In this document: piece by piece, positions 7,987 to 16,251 of the stretch | How positions within the stretch are numbered: position 1 is the first letter of the stretch | How the letters are laid out: each line of letters begins with the position of its first letter | Origin: Dactylosporangium fulvum | GTDB taxonomy: Bacteria > Actinomycetota > Actinomycetes > Mycobacteriales > Micromonosporaceae | Assembly (NCBI RefSeq): GCF_025137375.1 | Contig: NZ_CP073720.1 | Location: 3,310,501-3,374,500 of the forward strand | Direction of reading: 5' to 3' | Length of the DNA stretch: 64,000 bases | Program-made: the position numbers and the translations under genes | Notes under the pieces: generated by a model | What the model was told of the DNA's origin: nothing | Databases searched by the model: none | Seen by the model: only the letters and a program-made list of their open reading frames with translations

Positions 7987-10900
7987 ATGGCTCCCAGCAC
8001 GCCGTCCGAGTTGCACGTTCCCTCCCACCCGGTCCGGTTCGTGACCGCGGCGAGCCTGTTCGACGGGCACGACGCGGCGATCAACGTGATGCGACGGCTG
8101 CTGCAGGCACAGGGTGCGGAGGTGATCCACCTCGGGCACGACCGCAGCGTCGACACCGTGGTGCGGGCCGCGCTGGAGGAGGACGTGCAAGGAGTGGCGA
8201 TCTCCTCGTACCAGGGCGGGCACGTGGAGTACTTCAGCTACCTGGTGGAGCGGCTGGCCGAGTCCGGTGCCGGCCATGTGCGGGTCTTCGGCGGCGGGGG
8301 CGGCGTGATCGTGCCGGAGGAGATCGCGCTGTTGCGCGAGCGTGGCGTGACGATCTTCTCTCCGGAAGACGGCCAGCGGCTGGGCCTGCCCGGAATGATC
8401 AACCAGCTGATCCGGGCCTGCGACGTCGACCTCACGGTCACGGATCCGGACGTCAAGGCGCTGCTGGCCGGCGATCCGGCCGCGCTGGCCCGGGCGATCA
8501 CGGTGCTCGAGGCGGGAGGGTCGCCGGGGCTGGCCGACCGGCTGCGGACCGCGGCGGCCGGACGCGTGGTGCCGGTGCTGGGCATCACCGGCACGGGCGG
8601 GTCGGGCAAGTCGTCGCTGACCGACGAGTTGCTGCGCCGGCTGCGGCTGGACCAGGAGGACAAGCTGCGGGTCGCTGTCCTGGCGATCGACCCGACACGG
8701 CGGCGCGGCGGCGGTGCGCTGCTGGGTGACCGGATTCGGATGAACGCGCTGGAGACCGGGCTGGGCAACCGCACGTTCTTCCGGTCGCTGGCCACCCGCA
8801 CTGCCGGCGCGCAGGTGCCCGAGCACCTCGACGACATCCTGGTCGCCGTCAAGGCGGCCGGGTTCGACCTGGTGATCGTGGAGACGCCGGGCATCGGCCA
8901 GGGCGACGCGGCGATCGTGCCGTTCTCCGATGTGGCGCTGTATGTGATGACGCCGGAGTTCGGTGCCGCGTCGCAGTTGGAGAAGATCGACATGCTCGAC
9001 TTCGCCGACGTCGTGGCGATCAACAAGTACGAGCGGCGCGGGGCCGAGGACGCCCGCCGCGACGTGGCGAGACAGCTGGTACGCAACCGGCAGGCGTTCG
9101 GTGTCGCGTGGCAGACGATGCCGGTGTTCGGCACCAGCGCCGCCCGGTTCAACGACGACGGCGTCACCGCGCTCTACCAGCGCCTGCGGGACCTGCTGGT
9201 GGCCAAAGGGCTGCCGGCGGGAACCGGGACGCTGCCGGCCGTCGACGTCCGCGCCTCCTCCGGGCTGACCAGCGTCGTTCCGTCCGCCCGCTCCCGCTAC
9301 CTGGCGGAGATCGCCGACGCGGTCCGGGGATACCACCGGACGACCGGCGCGCAGGCCGAGGTGGCACGCCGGCGTCAGTCCCTGCGCATGACGGTCGAAC
9401 TGCTGGGCGACGACGCGGCCGCGGAACGGGTACGCGAGCTGGCGACCGTCACCGACCGCGAACTGCTGCCGGAGGCGCGTGAGCTGCTGGCGACCTGGCC
9501 GGCGCGGGTCGCGGAGTACTCCGGCGACGAGTACGTCTACCGGGTTCGTGACCGGGAGATCCGCACGCCGTTGACCCGGCAGACCCTGTCCGGCTCGCGG
9601 GTCCGCCGGGTGGCGCTGCCGCGCACCCGCGACGAGGCGGACCTGCTCACGTTCCTGCGCAGGGAGAACCTGCCCGGGTTCTTCCCGTTCACCGCCGGGG
9701 TGTTCCCGTTCAAGCGGGAGGGCGAGGCCCCGGCGCGGATGTTCGCGGGCGAGGGCGACGCCTTCCGCACCAACCGCCGGTTCAAGCTGGTGAGCCGGGG
9801 TGGTGAGGCCACCCGGCTGTCGACGGCGTTCGATTCGGTCACCCTCTACGGGCGCGATCCGGACCTGCGCCCGGACATCTACGGCAAGGTCGGCACCTCA
9901 GGCGTCTCGATCGCCACGCTCGATGACATGAAGGTGCTCTACTCCGGGTTCGACCTGTGCGCGCCGACCACCTCGGTGTCGATGACGATCAACGGCCCGG
10001 CGCCGGCGATCCTGGCCATGTTCCTCAACACCGCCATCGACCAGCGGATCGACGCCTTCCGTGAGGAGAAGGGCCGCGAACCTGACGCGGAGGAGGCCGA
10101 GGGGATCCGCGCCTGGGTGCTGGCCAGCGTCCGCGGCACGGTGCAGGCCGACATCCTCAAGGAGGACCAGGGCCAGAACACCTGCATCTTCTCCACCGAG
10201 TTCGCGCTGCGCTGCATGGCCGACATCCAGCAGTGGTTCATCGACCACCGGGTGCGCAACTTCTACTCGGTGTCGATCTCCGGCTACCACATCGCCGAGG
10301 CCGGGGCGAACCCGATCAGCCAGCTGGCGTTCACACTGGCCAACGGGTTCACCTACGTGGAGTCCTATCTGGCCCGCGGGATGGCGATCGACGAGTTCGC
10401 GCCGAACCTGTCCTTCTTCTTCTCCAACGGCATGGACGCCGAGTATTCGGTGATCGGGCGGGTTGCCCGGCGGATCTGGGCAATCGCGATGAGGGAGAAG
10501 TACGGCGCGGGGGAGCGGTCGCAGAAGTTGAAGTACCACGTGCAGACCTCCGGCCGGTCGCTGCACGCGCAGGAGATGGACTTCAACGACATCCGCACCA
10601 CCCTGCAGGCGCTGTGCGCGATCTACGACAACGCCAACAGCCTGCACACCAACGCCTACGATGAGGCGGTCACCACCCCCAGCGAGCACTCGGTCCGCCG
10701 AGCCCTGGCCATCCAGATGATCATCGACCGGGAATGGGGCCTGGCCGGCAACGAGAACCCGCTGCAGGGTTCGTTCGTCATCGACGAGCTCACCGACCTG
10801 GTCGAGGAAGCGGTGCTGGCAGAGTTCGATCGCATCGCCGAGCGCGGCGGCGTCCTCGGCGCCATGGAGACCGGCTACCAGCGCGGCCGCATCCAGGACG

Positions 10901-11235
10901 AGTCGATGCTGTACGAGCACCGCAAGCACGACGGCAGCCTGCCGATCGTCGGCGTCAACACCTTCCTCGATCCGCATCGCGACGAGACCCCGCCGCAGAC
11001 CGTCGAGCTGGCCCGGGCGACCGAGGCGGAGAAGCAGTCCCAGCTGACGAGGCTCGCCGACTTCCACACCCGGCACGCCGAGGAGGCGCCCGCCGCCCTC
11101 GCCCGGCTCCAGCAGGCCGCGATGAACGGCGGCAACGTGTTCGCCGAGCTGATGGAGGCCGTGCGGCACTGCTCGCTCGGCCAGATCTCCGGCGCCTTCT
11201 TCGAGGTGGGTGGCCAGTACCGGCGTAACGTATGA
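7987..11235 (+). CDS. icmF: Fused isobutyryl-CoA mutase IcmF
   Basis: Adenosylcobalamin-dependent enzyme that interconverts isobutyryl-CoA and n-butyryl-CoA in valine and branched-chain acid metabolism. The 1082-aa chain has the three IcmF parts in order: a B12-binding domain with the base-off His in FDGHDAAINV (His28), a MeaI-type G-protein chaperone with a P-loop GTGGSGKSS (about 202-210), and the mutase barrel from about residue 555. Near the acyl pocket the sequence has GVFPFK (about 571-576) and GQNTCIF with Gln730, the Phe/Gln combination of isobutyryl-CoA mutases rather than the Tyr/Arg of methylmalonyl-CoA mutase or the His reported for pivalyl-CoA mutases. AGGAG lies 5 nt before the ATG, so I reject the longer upstream start. 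MarR and metal-receptor genes follow directly. Confidence 0.96.
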   Translation: MAPSTPSELHVPSHPVRFVTAASLFDGHDAAINVMRRLLQAQGAEVIHLGHDRSVDTVVRAALEEDVQGVAISSYQGGHVEYFSYLVERLAESGAGHVRVFGGGGGVIVPEEIALLRERGVTIFSPEDGQRLGLPGMINQLIRACDVDLTVTDPDVKALLAGDPAALARAITVLEAGGSPGLADRLRTAAAGRVVPVLGITGTGGSGKSSLTDELLRRLRLDQEDKLRVAVLAIDPTRRRGGGALLGDRIRMNALETGLGNRTFFRSLATRTAGAQVPEHLDDILVAVKAAGFDLVIVETPGIGQGDAAIVPFSDVALYVMTPEFGAASQLEKIDMLDFADVVAINKYERRGAEDARRDVARQLVRNRQAFGVAWQTMPVFGTSAARFNDDGVTALYQRLRDLLVAKGLPAGTGTLPAVDVRASSGLTSVVPSARSRYLAEIADAVRGYHRTTGAQAEVARRRQSLRMTVELLGDDAAAERVRELATVTDRELLPEARELLATWPARVAEYSGDEYVYRVRDREIRTPLTRQTLSGSRVRRVALPRTRDEADLLTFLRRENLPGFFPFTAGVFPFKREGEAPARMFAGEGDAFRTNRRFKLVSRGGEATRLSTAFDSVTLYGRDPDLRPDIYGKVGTSGVSIATLDDMKVLYSGFDLCAPTTSVSMTINGPAPAILAMFLNTAIDQRIDAFREEKGREPDAEEAEGIRAWVLASVRGTVQADILKEDQGQNTCIFSTEFALRCMADIQQWFIDHRVRNFYSVSISGYHIAEAGANPISQLAFTLANGFTYVESYLARGMAIDEFAPNLSFFFSNGMDAEYSVIGRVARRIWAIAMREKYGAGERSQKLKYHVQTSGRSLHAQEMDFNDIRTTLQALCAIYDNANSLHTNAYDEAVTTPSEHSVRRALAIQMIIDREWGLAGNENPLQGSFVIDELTDLVEEAVLAEFDRIAERGGVLGAMETGYQRGRIQDESMLYEHRKHDGSLPIVGVNTFLDPHRDETPPQTVELARATEAEKQSQLTRLADFHTRHAEEAPAALARLQQAAMNGGNVFAELMEAVRHCSLGQISGAFFEVGGQYRRNV

Positions 11236-11339
11236 CCGCGACATTGAGCGCAGGGGGGCCACCCGCGGTGTCGCGGGTCCGTCCCGTCCCCGCGCACGCT
11301 GTAACCTCCGGGGTATCCGACCAGCCCAGGAGGAACCCG

Positions 11340-11849
11340 GTGACGACCGCACGGCTCCCGTTTGACCCGATCGGGGAAGCCGCCCGGCTGTGGCGTGAGC
11401 ACGGCTGGGAGGCCGCCGCCGAGGGCATGGCCGCCGTTACCTCGCTCATGCGGGCGCAGGCGATTGTTCAAGCGTGGGTGGACGACGTCCTGCGTCCGTT
11501 GCAGCTGAGCTTCGCCCGGTATGAACTGCTGATGCTGCTGTCGTTCACCAGGGAAGGCTGTCTGCCGATGGCCAAGGCGGGCGCACGGCTGCAGGTGCAC
11601 CCGACCAGCGTGACCAATGCGGCCTCGCGCCTGGAGGCCGCGGGACTGGTGGTCCGTCGTCCGGACCCGAACGACGGCCGTGGCGTGCTGGTGACCATCA
11701 CCGAAGCCGGCCGGTCCGTGGCGGCGCAGGCCACGGAACTGCTCAATGACCAGGTCTTCAGCCGGTCCGAGCTGACCACGCCCGGAATGCGCGCCCTCGT
11801 CGACACTCTTCGCGAGCTCCGGCAAGCGGCGGGAGACTTCGAGACGTGA
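11340..11849 (+). CDS. MarR-family transcriptional regulator
   Basis: A 169-aa winged-helix regulator: LSFARYELLMLLSF, AKAGARLQVHPTSVTNAASR (recognition region), LVVRRPDPNDGRGVLVTIT (wing). The GTG at 11340 has AGGAGG 6 nt upstream; an ATG at 11232 overlaps the icmF stop but gives a Pro-rich, non-MarR extension, so I use the later start. It overlaps the next gene by 4 nt (GTGA). Likely regulator of the icmF operon, perhaps through the palindrome at 7889-7941. Confidence 0.9.
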   Translation: MTTARLPFDPIGEAARLWREHGWEAAAEGMAAVTSLMRAQAIVQAWVDDVLRPLQLSFARYELLMLLSFTREGCLPMAKAGARLQVHPTSVTNAASRLEAAGLVVRRPDPNDGRGVLVTITEAGRSVAAQATELLNDQVFSRSELTTPGMRALVDTLRELRQAAGDFET

Positions 11850-12622
11850 CCCGCCCCGGAGCCGGGCGCCGCCTGGCCGACGATCTCGGCCACGTGTTGA
11901 CCCTGGACGGCCCGCCCCGACGCATCGTCTCCCTCGTCCCCTCGCTCAGCGAGGCGCTGGCTGTGACGGTCCCGGACCGGCTGGTCGCGGTCACCGACTG
12001 GTGCACGCATCCGCCGGGGCTGGATCTGCCCCGGGTGCGCGGCACGAAGAACCCCGACCGGGCCGCGGTTGCGGCGTTGCGGCCGGACCTCGTGGTGGCC
12101 AACCAGGAGGAGAACCGCCGGATCGACGTGGAACGGCTGCGGGCGGCCGGTGTACCGGTGTGGGTCACCGTGATCGAGTCCGTCGACGACGCGTTGCGGT
12201 CGCTGCGGCGGCTGTTCGTCGATGTGCTCGACGTCGGTGAACCGGGCTGGCTGCGCACCGCGGCCGACGAGTGGAGCCGCCCAGCGCCGCGGCCGGCACC
12301 GCGGGTCGTCGTCCCGATCTGGCGCGACCCCTGGATGGTGGTGGGCTCCCGCACGTTCGCCGGTGATGTACTGAGCCGTCTCGGCCTGGTCAACGTGTTC
12401 CGCACCTCCGCCGAGCGCTATCCCCGCGTGGACCTCGCCGGACTGCGGTCGGCCGGCGCAGACCTCGTGCTCCTGCCCGACGAGCCCTACGCCTTCACCG
12501 ATGACGACGGACCGGAGGCGTTCCCCGGCATCAGGACGGTTCTCCTGTCGGGGCGGCAGCTCACCTGGTACGGTCCGTCGCTGGCCTCGGCCCGTGCGGA
12601 GTTGCTCGATCGGGTGCGCTGA
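11846..12622 (+). CDS. Leaderless BtuF/TroA-type helical-backbone metal receptor
   Basis: A 258-aa protein of the cobalamin/siderophore-binding type (PRRIVSLVPSLSEALAVT at the N-terminus, PDLVVANQEENR, VVPIWRDPWMVVG, TFAGDVLSRLGLVNVF). Family members are normally exported ABC-transporter binding proteins, but this one has no signal peptide or lipobox and no transporter genes beside it. Next to a B12-dependent mutase, a cytosolic cobalamin-binding role is reasonable inference. It is translationally coupled to the MarR gene, and its 3' end overlaps the convergent TetR gene by 62 bp. Confidence 0.8.
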   Translation: MTRPGAGRRLADDLGHVLTLDGPPRRIVSLVPSLSEALAVTVPDRLVAVTDWCTHPPGLDLPRVRGTKNPDRAAVAALRPDLVVANQEENRRIDVERLRAAGVPVWVTVIESVDDALRSLRRLFVDVLDVGEPGWLRTAADEWSRPAPRPAPRVVVPIWRDPWMVVGSRTFAGDVLSRLGLVNVFRTSAERYPRVDLAGLRSAGADLVLLPDEPYAFTDDDGPEAFPGIRTVLLSGRQLTWYGPSLASARAELLDRVR

Positions 12623-13316
12623 ACGTGTCGGCCGCGGTGGCCTTCACTTCCTGTACGACGCGCCACATCGGCGTGCCGCGGCGCATGATCACGACCACTA
12701 CCTGCTCGTCGGGGGTTGACGCGCCGGCGGGTTCGCCGGCCAGCCAGGGGCCGAGGGACGCCTCGACCGCGGTGAGCGCCCGGTCCAGTTCTGTCCGCAC
12801 GTCGCCTTTTCCGCCGTCCCGCAGCCATTGCCGCAGCACGTGGTTGTGCGCGGCGACAACCGCGGCTGCGGCGACCTCGTCGGGCAGTCTGGAATGCGGC
12901 CGACCGCCCGAGCGGCGGTTCAGGTAACTGGTGAAGACCCGCTGGTAGCGGCTGGTCGCGGTGATCTCACGGTCGCGGAGCGCGGCCACGTGCCGGGTCA
13001 GTCGGTAGCGCTGGACCGACGCGGCTGGATCGTCGGCGTACATGTCCATAACCAGGTGTGTGGCCGAAGCGATTGCCGCCATGGGGCGCTGTGCGGGATC
13101 GGCGCCGGTCAGGATCTGTTCCACGCGCGTCAGGCATTCGTCGTGGTCGGGGAAGACCACGTCCTCCTTGCTTCGGAAATGACGGAAGAAGGTGCGTCGG
13201 GCCACTCCGGCCGCCTCGGCGATCTCATCGACAGTGGTCTCGTCGTACCCCTTGGTGAGAAACAGTTCGATAGCGGCAGCGGTGAGATCGTGCCGGGTGC
13301 GCGACTGGCCGGGCAT
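12561..13316 (-). CDS. TetR-family transcriptional regulator
   Basis: A 251-aa regulator from the ATG at 13316 (MPGQSRTRHDL), with GAAAGG 8 nt upstream; the in-frame ATG at 13349 lacks this support. The helix-turn-helix is classical (AAIELFLTKGYDETTVDEIA, then AEAAGVARRTFFRHFRSKED). The C-terminal ligand domain ends in a long charged tail that overlaps the end of the metal-receptor gene on the other strand. Probably autoregulated through the site at 13370-13400. Confidence 0.88.
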   Translation of the reverse strand: MPGQSRTRHDLTAAAIELFLTKGYDETTVDEIAEAAGVARRTFFRHFRSKEDVVFPDHDECLTRVEQILTGADPAQRPMAAIASATHLVMDMYADDPAASVQRYRLTRHVAALRDREITATSRYQRVFTSYLNRRSGGRPHSRLPDEVAAAAVVAAHNHVLRQWLRDGGKGDVRTELDRALTAVEASLGPWLAGEPAGASTPDEQVVVVIMRRGTPMWRVVQEVKATAADTFSAPDRATPHGPRPATDRTR

Positions 13317-13369
13317 GAGATAGGCCTTTCTTCCGAACCGGTGAGCCACACCACGGCATCTTCCACCAT

Positions 13370-13400
13370 GGCACTCAGTGCCCTACAGTATGGCACTGAG
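13370..13400. promoter_or_regulatory. Probable TetR operator
   Basis: A perfect 13-bp palindrome GGCACTCAGTGCC (13370-13382) is followed by a second half-site ATGGCACT (13390-13397), which also occurs at 13368-13375. The cluster lies 54-80 bp upstream of the TetR start, between that gene and the divergent hypothetical gene at 13515, and could control both. Confidence 0.5.
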
Positions 13401-13514
13401 GGTCAACTTCTGCGGGTCGACGGCAAGGCCCACCCGGCGCCCTGTCCGCACATTTCACCGTGCCCGCTACCTCTTGCACGCCTGAACTCCCGCTGAACCA
13501 GAAAGGGAGCCGCC

Positions 13515-14171
13515 ATGTCCGCCAGACCCACACTCGGCGCTCGCCCGCCGCGCGCCACACCGACACTCCCGCCGCCCGTGCCGGACTGGTCGACGATCGG
13601 GCACCTGATGGCTGACAGTCAGACCGTCGGGCGGGCTCTGCTCGCCGACGATCCGGCACTGGGATGGACCGCCGCCGGTGTCCGCCCAGCGGCGATCCTG
13701 CTGCTGGAACCGGCCGAGCCACTGATGGCTGTCGACCCGCCTACCGGTCGCACCTTCGATCTGCAGGTGGAACTGCTCGTGCGGAGGGGCTTCGGGCGGT
13801 TTCCGCTGGACGCCCCGGTGCCCGCGCCGCTTCCTGGCTGGACCGTACAGATCGGGCCGGTAGGACTGGAATTGCTGGACGCCGGTGGCAACGTCTGGTC
13901 CGCTGCCGGCGTCACGCCCGGACCTCGCTGGCTGTCCACAGTGGACGAGTGCGGCTACGTCCAGGTGCTGTACGGTGCCTGGCTCGGTGTGCGGACACCC
14001 CGCGGCGTGCGGGCTGACCAGTACGGCCCGGCGCGGCGGGCCGCCGAACTTCGCGCCGCACGGATGCGCGGTCTCGTAGCCGCCGCAACCGTCGCCTGGA
14101 CCGATCGGTCCGTGCGGCACTCTCGTGATGAACCGCTGCCCCAGTGCGTCTCGCCGAATCCGGCGCCGTAG
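13515..14171 (+). CDS. Hypothetical protein
   Basis: A 218-aa soluble protein with AAGGGAG upstream of its ATG. The first 25 residues are Pro-rich. No family is recognised. The middle has an alternating hydrophobic pattern (FDLQVELLVRRGFGRF, WTVQIGPVGLELLDAGG) suggesting beta-strands. No signal peptide or membrane segment is present. It is divergent from the TetR gene and may be its target. Confidence 0.6.
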   Translation: MSARPTLGARPPRATPTLPPPVPDWSTIGHLMADSQTVGRALLADDPALGWTAAGVRPAAILLLEPAEPLMAVDPPTGRTFDLQVELLVRRGFGRFPLDAPVPAPLPGWTVQIGPVGLELLDAGGNVWSAAGVTPGPRWLSTVDECGYVQVLYGAWLGVRTPRGVRADQYGPARRAAELRAARMRGLVAAATVAWTDRSVRHSRDEPLPQCVSPNPAP

Positions 14172-14500
14172 CACTGTTCTGAGCAAGCGGAGCAGGCGCT
14201 GCGCTCGCCGGCCGTACAACCGCCCGCACCAGCATCGACGACCGGCTCGCCGGCGGGCTCACCACCTGCCGTGACGACGGCACTTTGGGCAGCGCCTGGT
14301 GACGGCAGCCCGCCTCGCCGGTGCTCCAACCGAGATGCGGCATCGGGCGCGGCATCCGGCGTCCTGCGGGTCCATGACGAGGTTGCGTATGGCTTGGGTG
14401 ACCCGGGTGGCGGTGGTGGTGTGCGGTGGCGTTGTCGTGGTCAGACCGGCCGCGATCAGGGCGGACGTCATTGTCGGTAGCCGCAGGGCCGGTCGACCGG
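14172..14500. other. Intergenic stretch without supportable gene
   Basis: Roughly 330 bp before the first island promoter. Short frames exist on both strands, including one with a CPKC motif on the minus strand (14259-14471), but none has a ribosome-binding site plus family resemblance. I see no clear terminator. It marks the left edge of the catabolic regulon. Confidence 0.5.
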
Positions 14501-14533
14501 TTGAACGTTGGGGGAGAGTGGGATACAGTATCC
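14501..14533 (+). promoter_or_regulatory. Island promoter with operator 1
   Basis: TTGAAC (14501-14506), a 17-nt spacer and TACAGT (14524-14529) form a promoter. The perfect palindrome GGATAC-A-GTATCC (14521-14533) covers the -10 box, as expected for a repressor site. It drives the crotonase gene at 14555 and probably the genes to 17436. Confidence 0.75.
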
Positions 14534-14554
14534 GAACTTCTGAAGGGGGCTGAC

Positions 14555-15412
14555 GTGCAGCTTGCGAAACCGCACCCGATTCCCGACGCGCAGGACGCCG
14601 CCCGGCTGATCGACGAGCTGACCAACGGTCATCTGCGCTGGACCGCCGGGGACGACGGGGTCGCCCGCCTGACCCTGAACCGTCCCGAGAAGCTCAACGC
14701 GATCAATCGGGACATGGTGCGCGGCCTCCGCGCCGCGGTTCGGCTCGCGGAGGAGAGCCCCGATGTCCGTGTCCTGATCGTGGCTGGCGAGGGCCGGGCG
14801 TTCAGCGCGGGCGGCGACCTTGCCGAGGTTAACGCGCTCGTGCGGGACCGGGCCGCCTTTGACGGCTTCCTCGACGAATGGCACGACGCCTTCGACGCGA
14901 TCGAGGCCTGCAGCAAGCCGGTCATCGGGCAGGTCCACGGCGTGGCGTTGGCGGGAGGGTTCGAGCTGATGCAGGTGTGCGACGTCGTCATCGCTGCCCG
15001 CTCGGCCCGCCTGGGCGACCAGCACGCGCGGTTCGGGCTGTTTCCCGCCGGGGGAGGGACCCAGCGCCTGGCGCGGCTCATCGGCCTGCGGCGAGCCACG
15101 TGGATGCTGGTCACCGGCGAGGCGATCGACGCCGACACGGCGGAGCGCTTCGGGCTGGTGAACCGAGTTGTTGACGACGAGGAGCTGGCGGCGGTCGTGA
15201 CCGAAACCGCGCGGTCGCTGAGCCGGCTGAGTCCACGCGCGACGGCGGCGATCAAGCATGCCCTCCGGGTGGGCGAGGGGCTGGAGGTGCACGAGGCACT
15301 ACGCGCGGAGCGACCGCTGGCCCTCGATCACATGGCCTCCGACGACGCCCAGATCGGGTTCGAAGCGTTCCGGCACCGCCGGGAGCCCGATTTCGGCGGC
15401 GGCCAACGATGA
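14555..15412 (+). CDS. Crotonase-superfamily (enoyl-CoA hydratase/isomerase-like) protein
   Basis: A 285-aa CoA-thioester enzyme. Visible crotonase signatures are LTLNRPEKLNAIN, the CoA/oxyanion region GRAFSAGGDL and HGVALAGGFELMQVCDVV, and GLFPAGGGTQRL. The two glutamates that act in true enoyl-CoA hydratases are missing: the usual QPE is DQH here, and the second Glu position is Trp (RRATWM). It is therefore unlikely to be an ordinary hydratase and may be an isomerase, hydrolase or C-C lyase. The first 40 residues are an extra N-terminal segment. GTG start at 14555 with AAGGGGG 5 nt upstream. First gene after operator 1. Confidence 0.88.
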   Translation: MQLAKPHPIPDAQDAARLIDELTNGHLRWTAGDDGVARLTLNRPEKLNAINRDMVRGLRAAVRLAEESPDVRVLIVAGEGRAFSAGGDLAEVNALVRDRAAFDGFLDEWHDAFDAIEACSKPVIGQVHGVALAGGFELMQVCDVVIAARSARLGDQHARFGLFPAGGGTQRLARLIGLRRATWMLVTGEAIDADTAERFGLVNRVVDDEELAAVVTETARSLSRLSPRATAAIKHALRVGEGLEVHEALRAERPLALDHMASDDAQIGFEAFRHRREPDFGGGQR

Positions 15413-15434
15413 CGAAATTACCGAGGAGCCGATC

Positions 15435-16220
15435 ATGCAACTGAGCGACATCCTGTACGAGGTCAAAGATAGTGTCGCCCGCATCACGATCAACCGCCCG
15501 GAGAAGCGCAACGCCTTCCGCGAGGAGACGCTCGACGAGCTCATCTGGGCCTTCGGCCAGGCCGAGGCGGACCGTACGGTGGGCGTGATCGTCCTGACGG
15601 GCGCCGGCGATCGAGCGTTCTGTTCCGGTGGGGACATCGCGTGGGAGGACGCGTCGGACCCGGTGGGGGCCGCGCGGATGAACCGCCGCACCAGCGTCCT
15701 CTCGATGATCATGCGAGGGTGCGGCAAGCCGGTGATCGCCCGCGTGCGCGGCTACGCGGTCGGTGGCGGCAACGAGTTGCAGATGATCTGCGATCTCACC
15801 GTCGCCAGCAGCGACTCCAAGTTCGGCCAGTCGGGTCCGAAGATGGGCAGCGTCCCGGTCTGGTGGGGCACGCAGCTCCTTCCGCGCATCGTCGGCGAAC
15901 GCCGGGCCCGCGAGATCGTCATGCTGTGCGAGCCGATCACCGCCCAGGAGGCGCACGCCATCGGCCTGATCAACAAGGTCGTGCCGCCCGACGAGCTGGA
16001 CGCCGCCGTCGACGCGTGGTGCGAGCGCCTGCTGTCGCTCAGCCCCCAGGCCCTCCGCGTCGCGAAGCTCTCCCTCAACTTCGAATCCGATCAGCTGTGG
16101 GCCTCGGTGCAACACGGTCAACAAATGATCAACTTCATCCACGGGACCGAGGAGTTCCACGAGGGTACGTCGGCCTTCCTCGAGAAGCGCCCGGCGGACT
16201 TCGCCCGGTTCCGTCGCTAG
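15435..16220 (+). CDS. BadI/MenB-like crotonase (candidate ring-cleaving hydrolase)
   Basis: A 261-aa protein with a strong overall resemblance to BadI (2-ketocyclohexanecarboxyl-CoA hydrolase) and MenB: INRPEKRNAFR, GAGDRAFCSGGD, KPVIARVRGYAVGGGNELQ, FGQSGPKMGSV, and a C-terminal EGTSAFLEKRPADF like the BadI/MenB tail. BadI opens an alicyclic beta-keto acyl-CoA ring, so a ring-cleavage or retro-Claisen role in this pathway is attractive. The Asp that follows GS(V/F) in MenB and BadI is replaced (GSVPVWWG), so substrate or chemistry differs. GAGGAG precedes the ATG. Co-transcribed with the upstream crotonase (22 bp apart). Confidence 0.85.
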   Translation: MQLSDILYEVKDSVARITINRPEKRNAFREETLDELIWAFGQAEADRTVGVIVLTGAGDRAFCSGGDIAWEDASDPVGAARMNRRTSVLSMIMRGCGKPVIARVRGYAVGGGNELQMICDLTVASSDSKFGQSGPKMGSVPVWWGTQLLPRIVGERRAREIVMLCEPITAQEAHAIGLINKVVPPDELDAAVDAWCERLLSLSPQALRVAKLSLNFESDQLWASVQHGQQMINFIHGTEEFHEGTSAFLEKRPADFARFRR

Positions 16221-16251
16221 GAGGCGCTGGTGCAGCACACGCGAGCAGATC

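Noticed and set aside
14259..14471. A 70-residue minus-strand frame with Cys pairs
   Set aside because: No ribosome-binding site, no family resemblance and atypical codon use.
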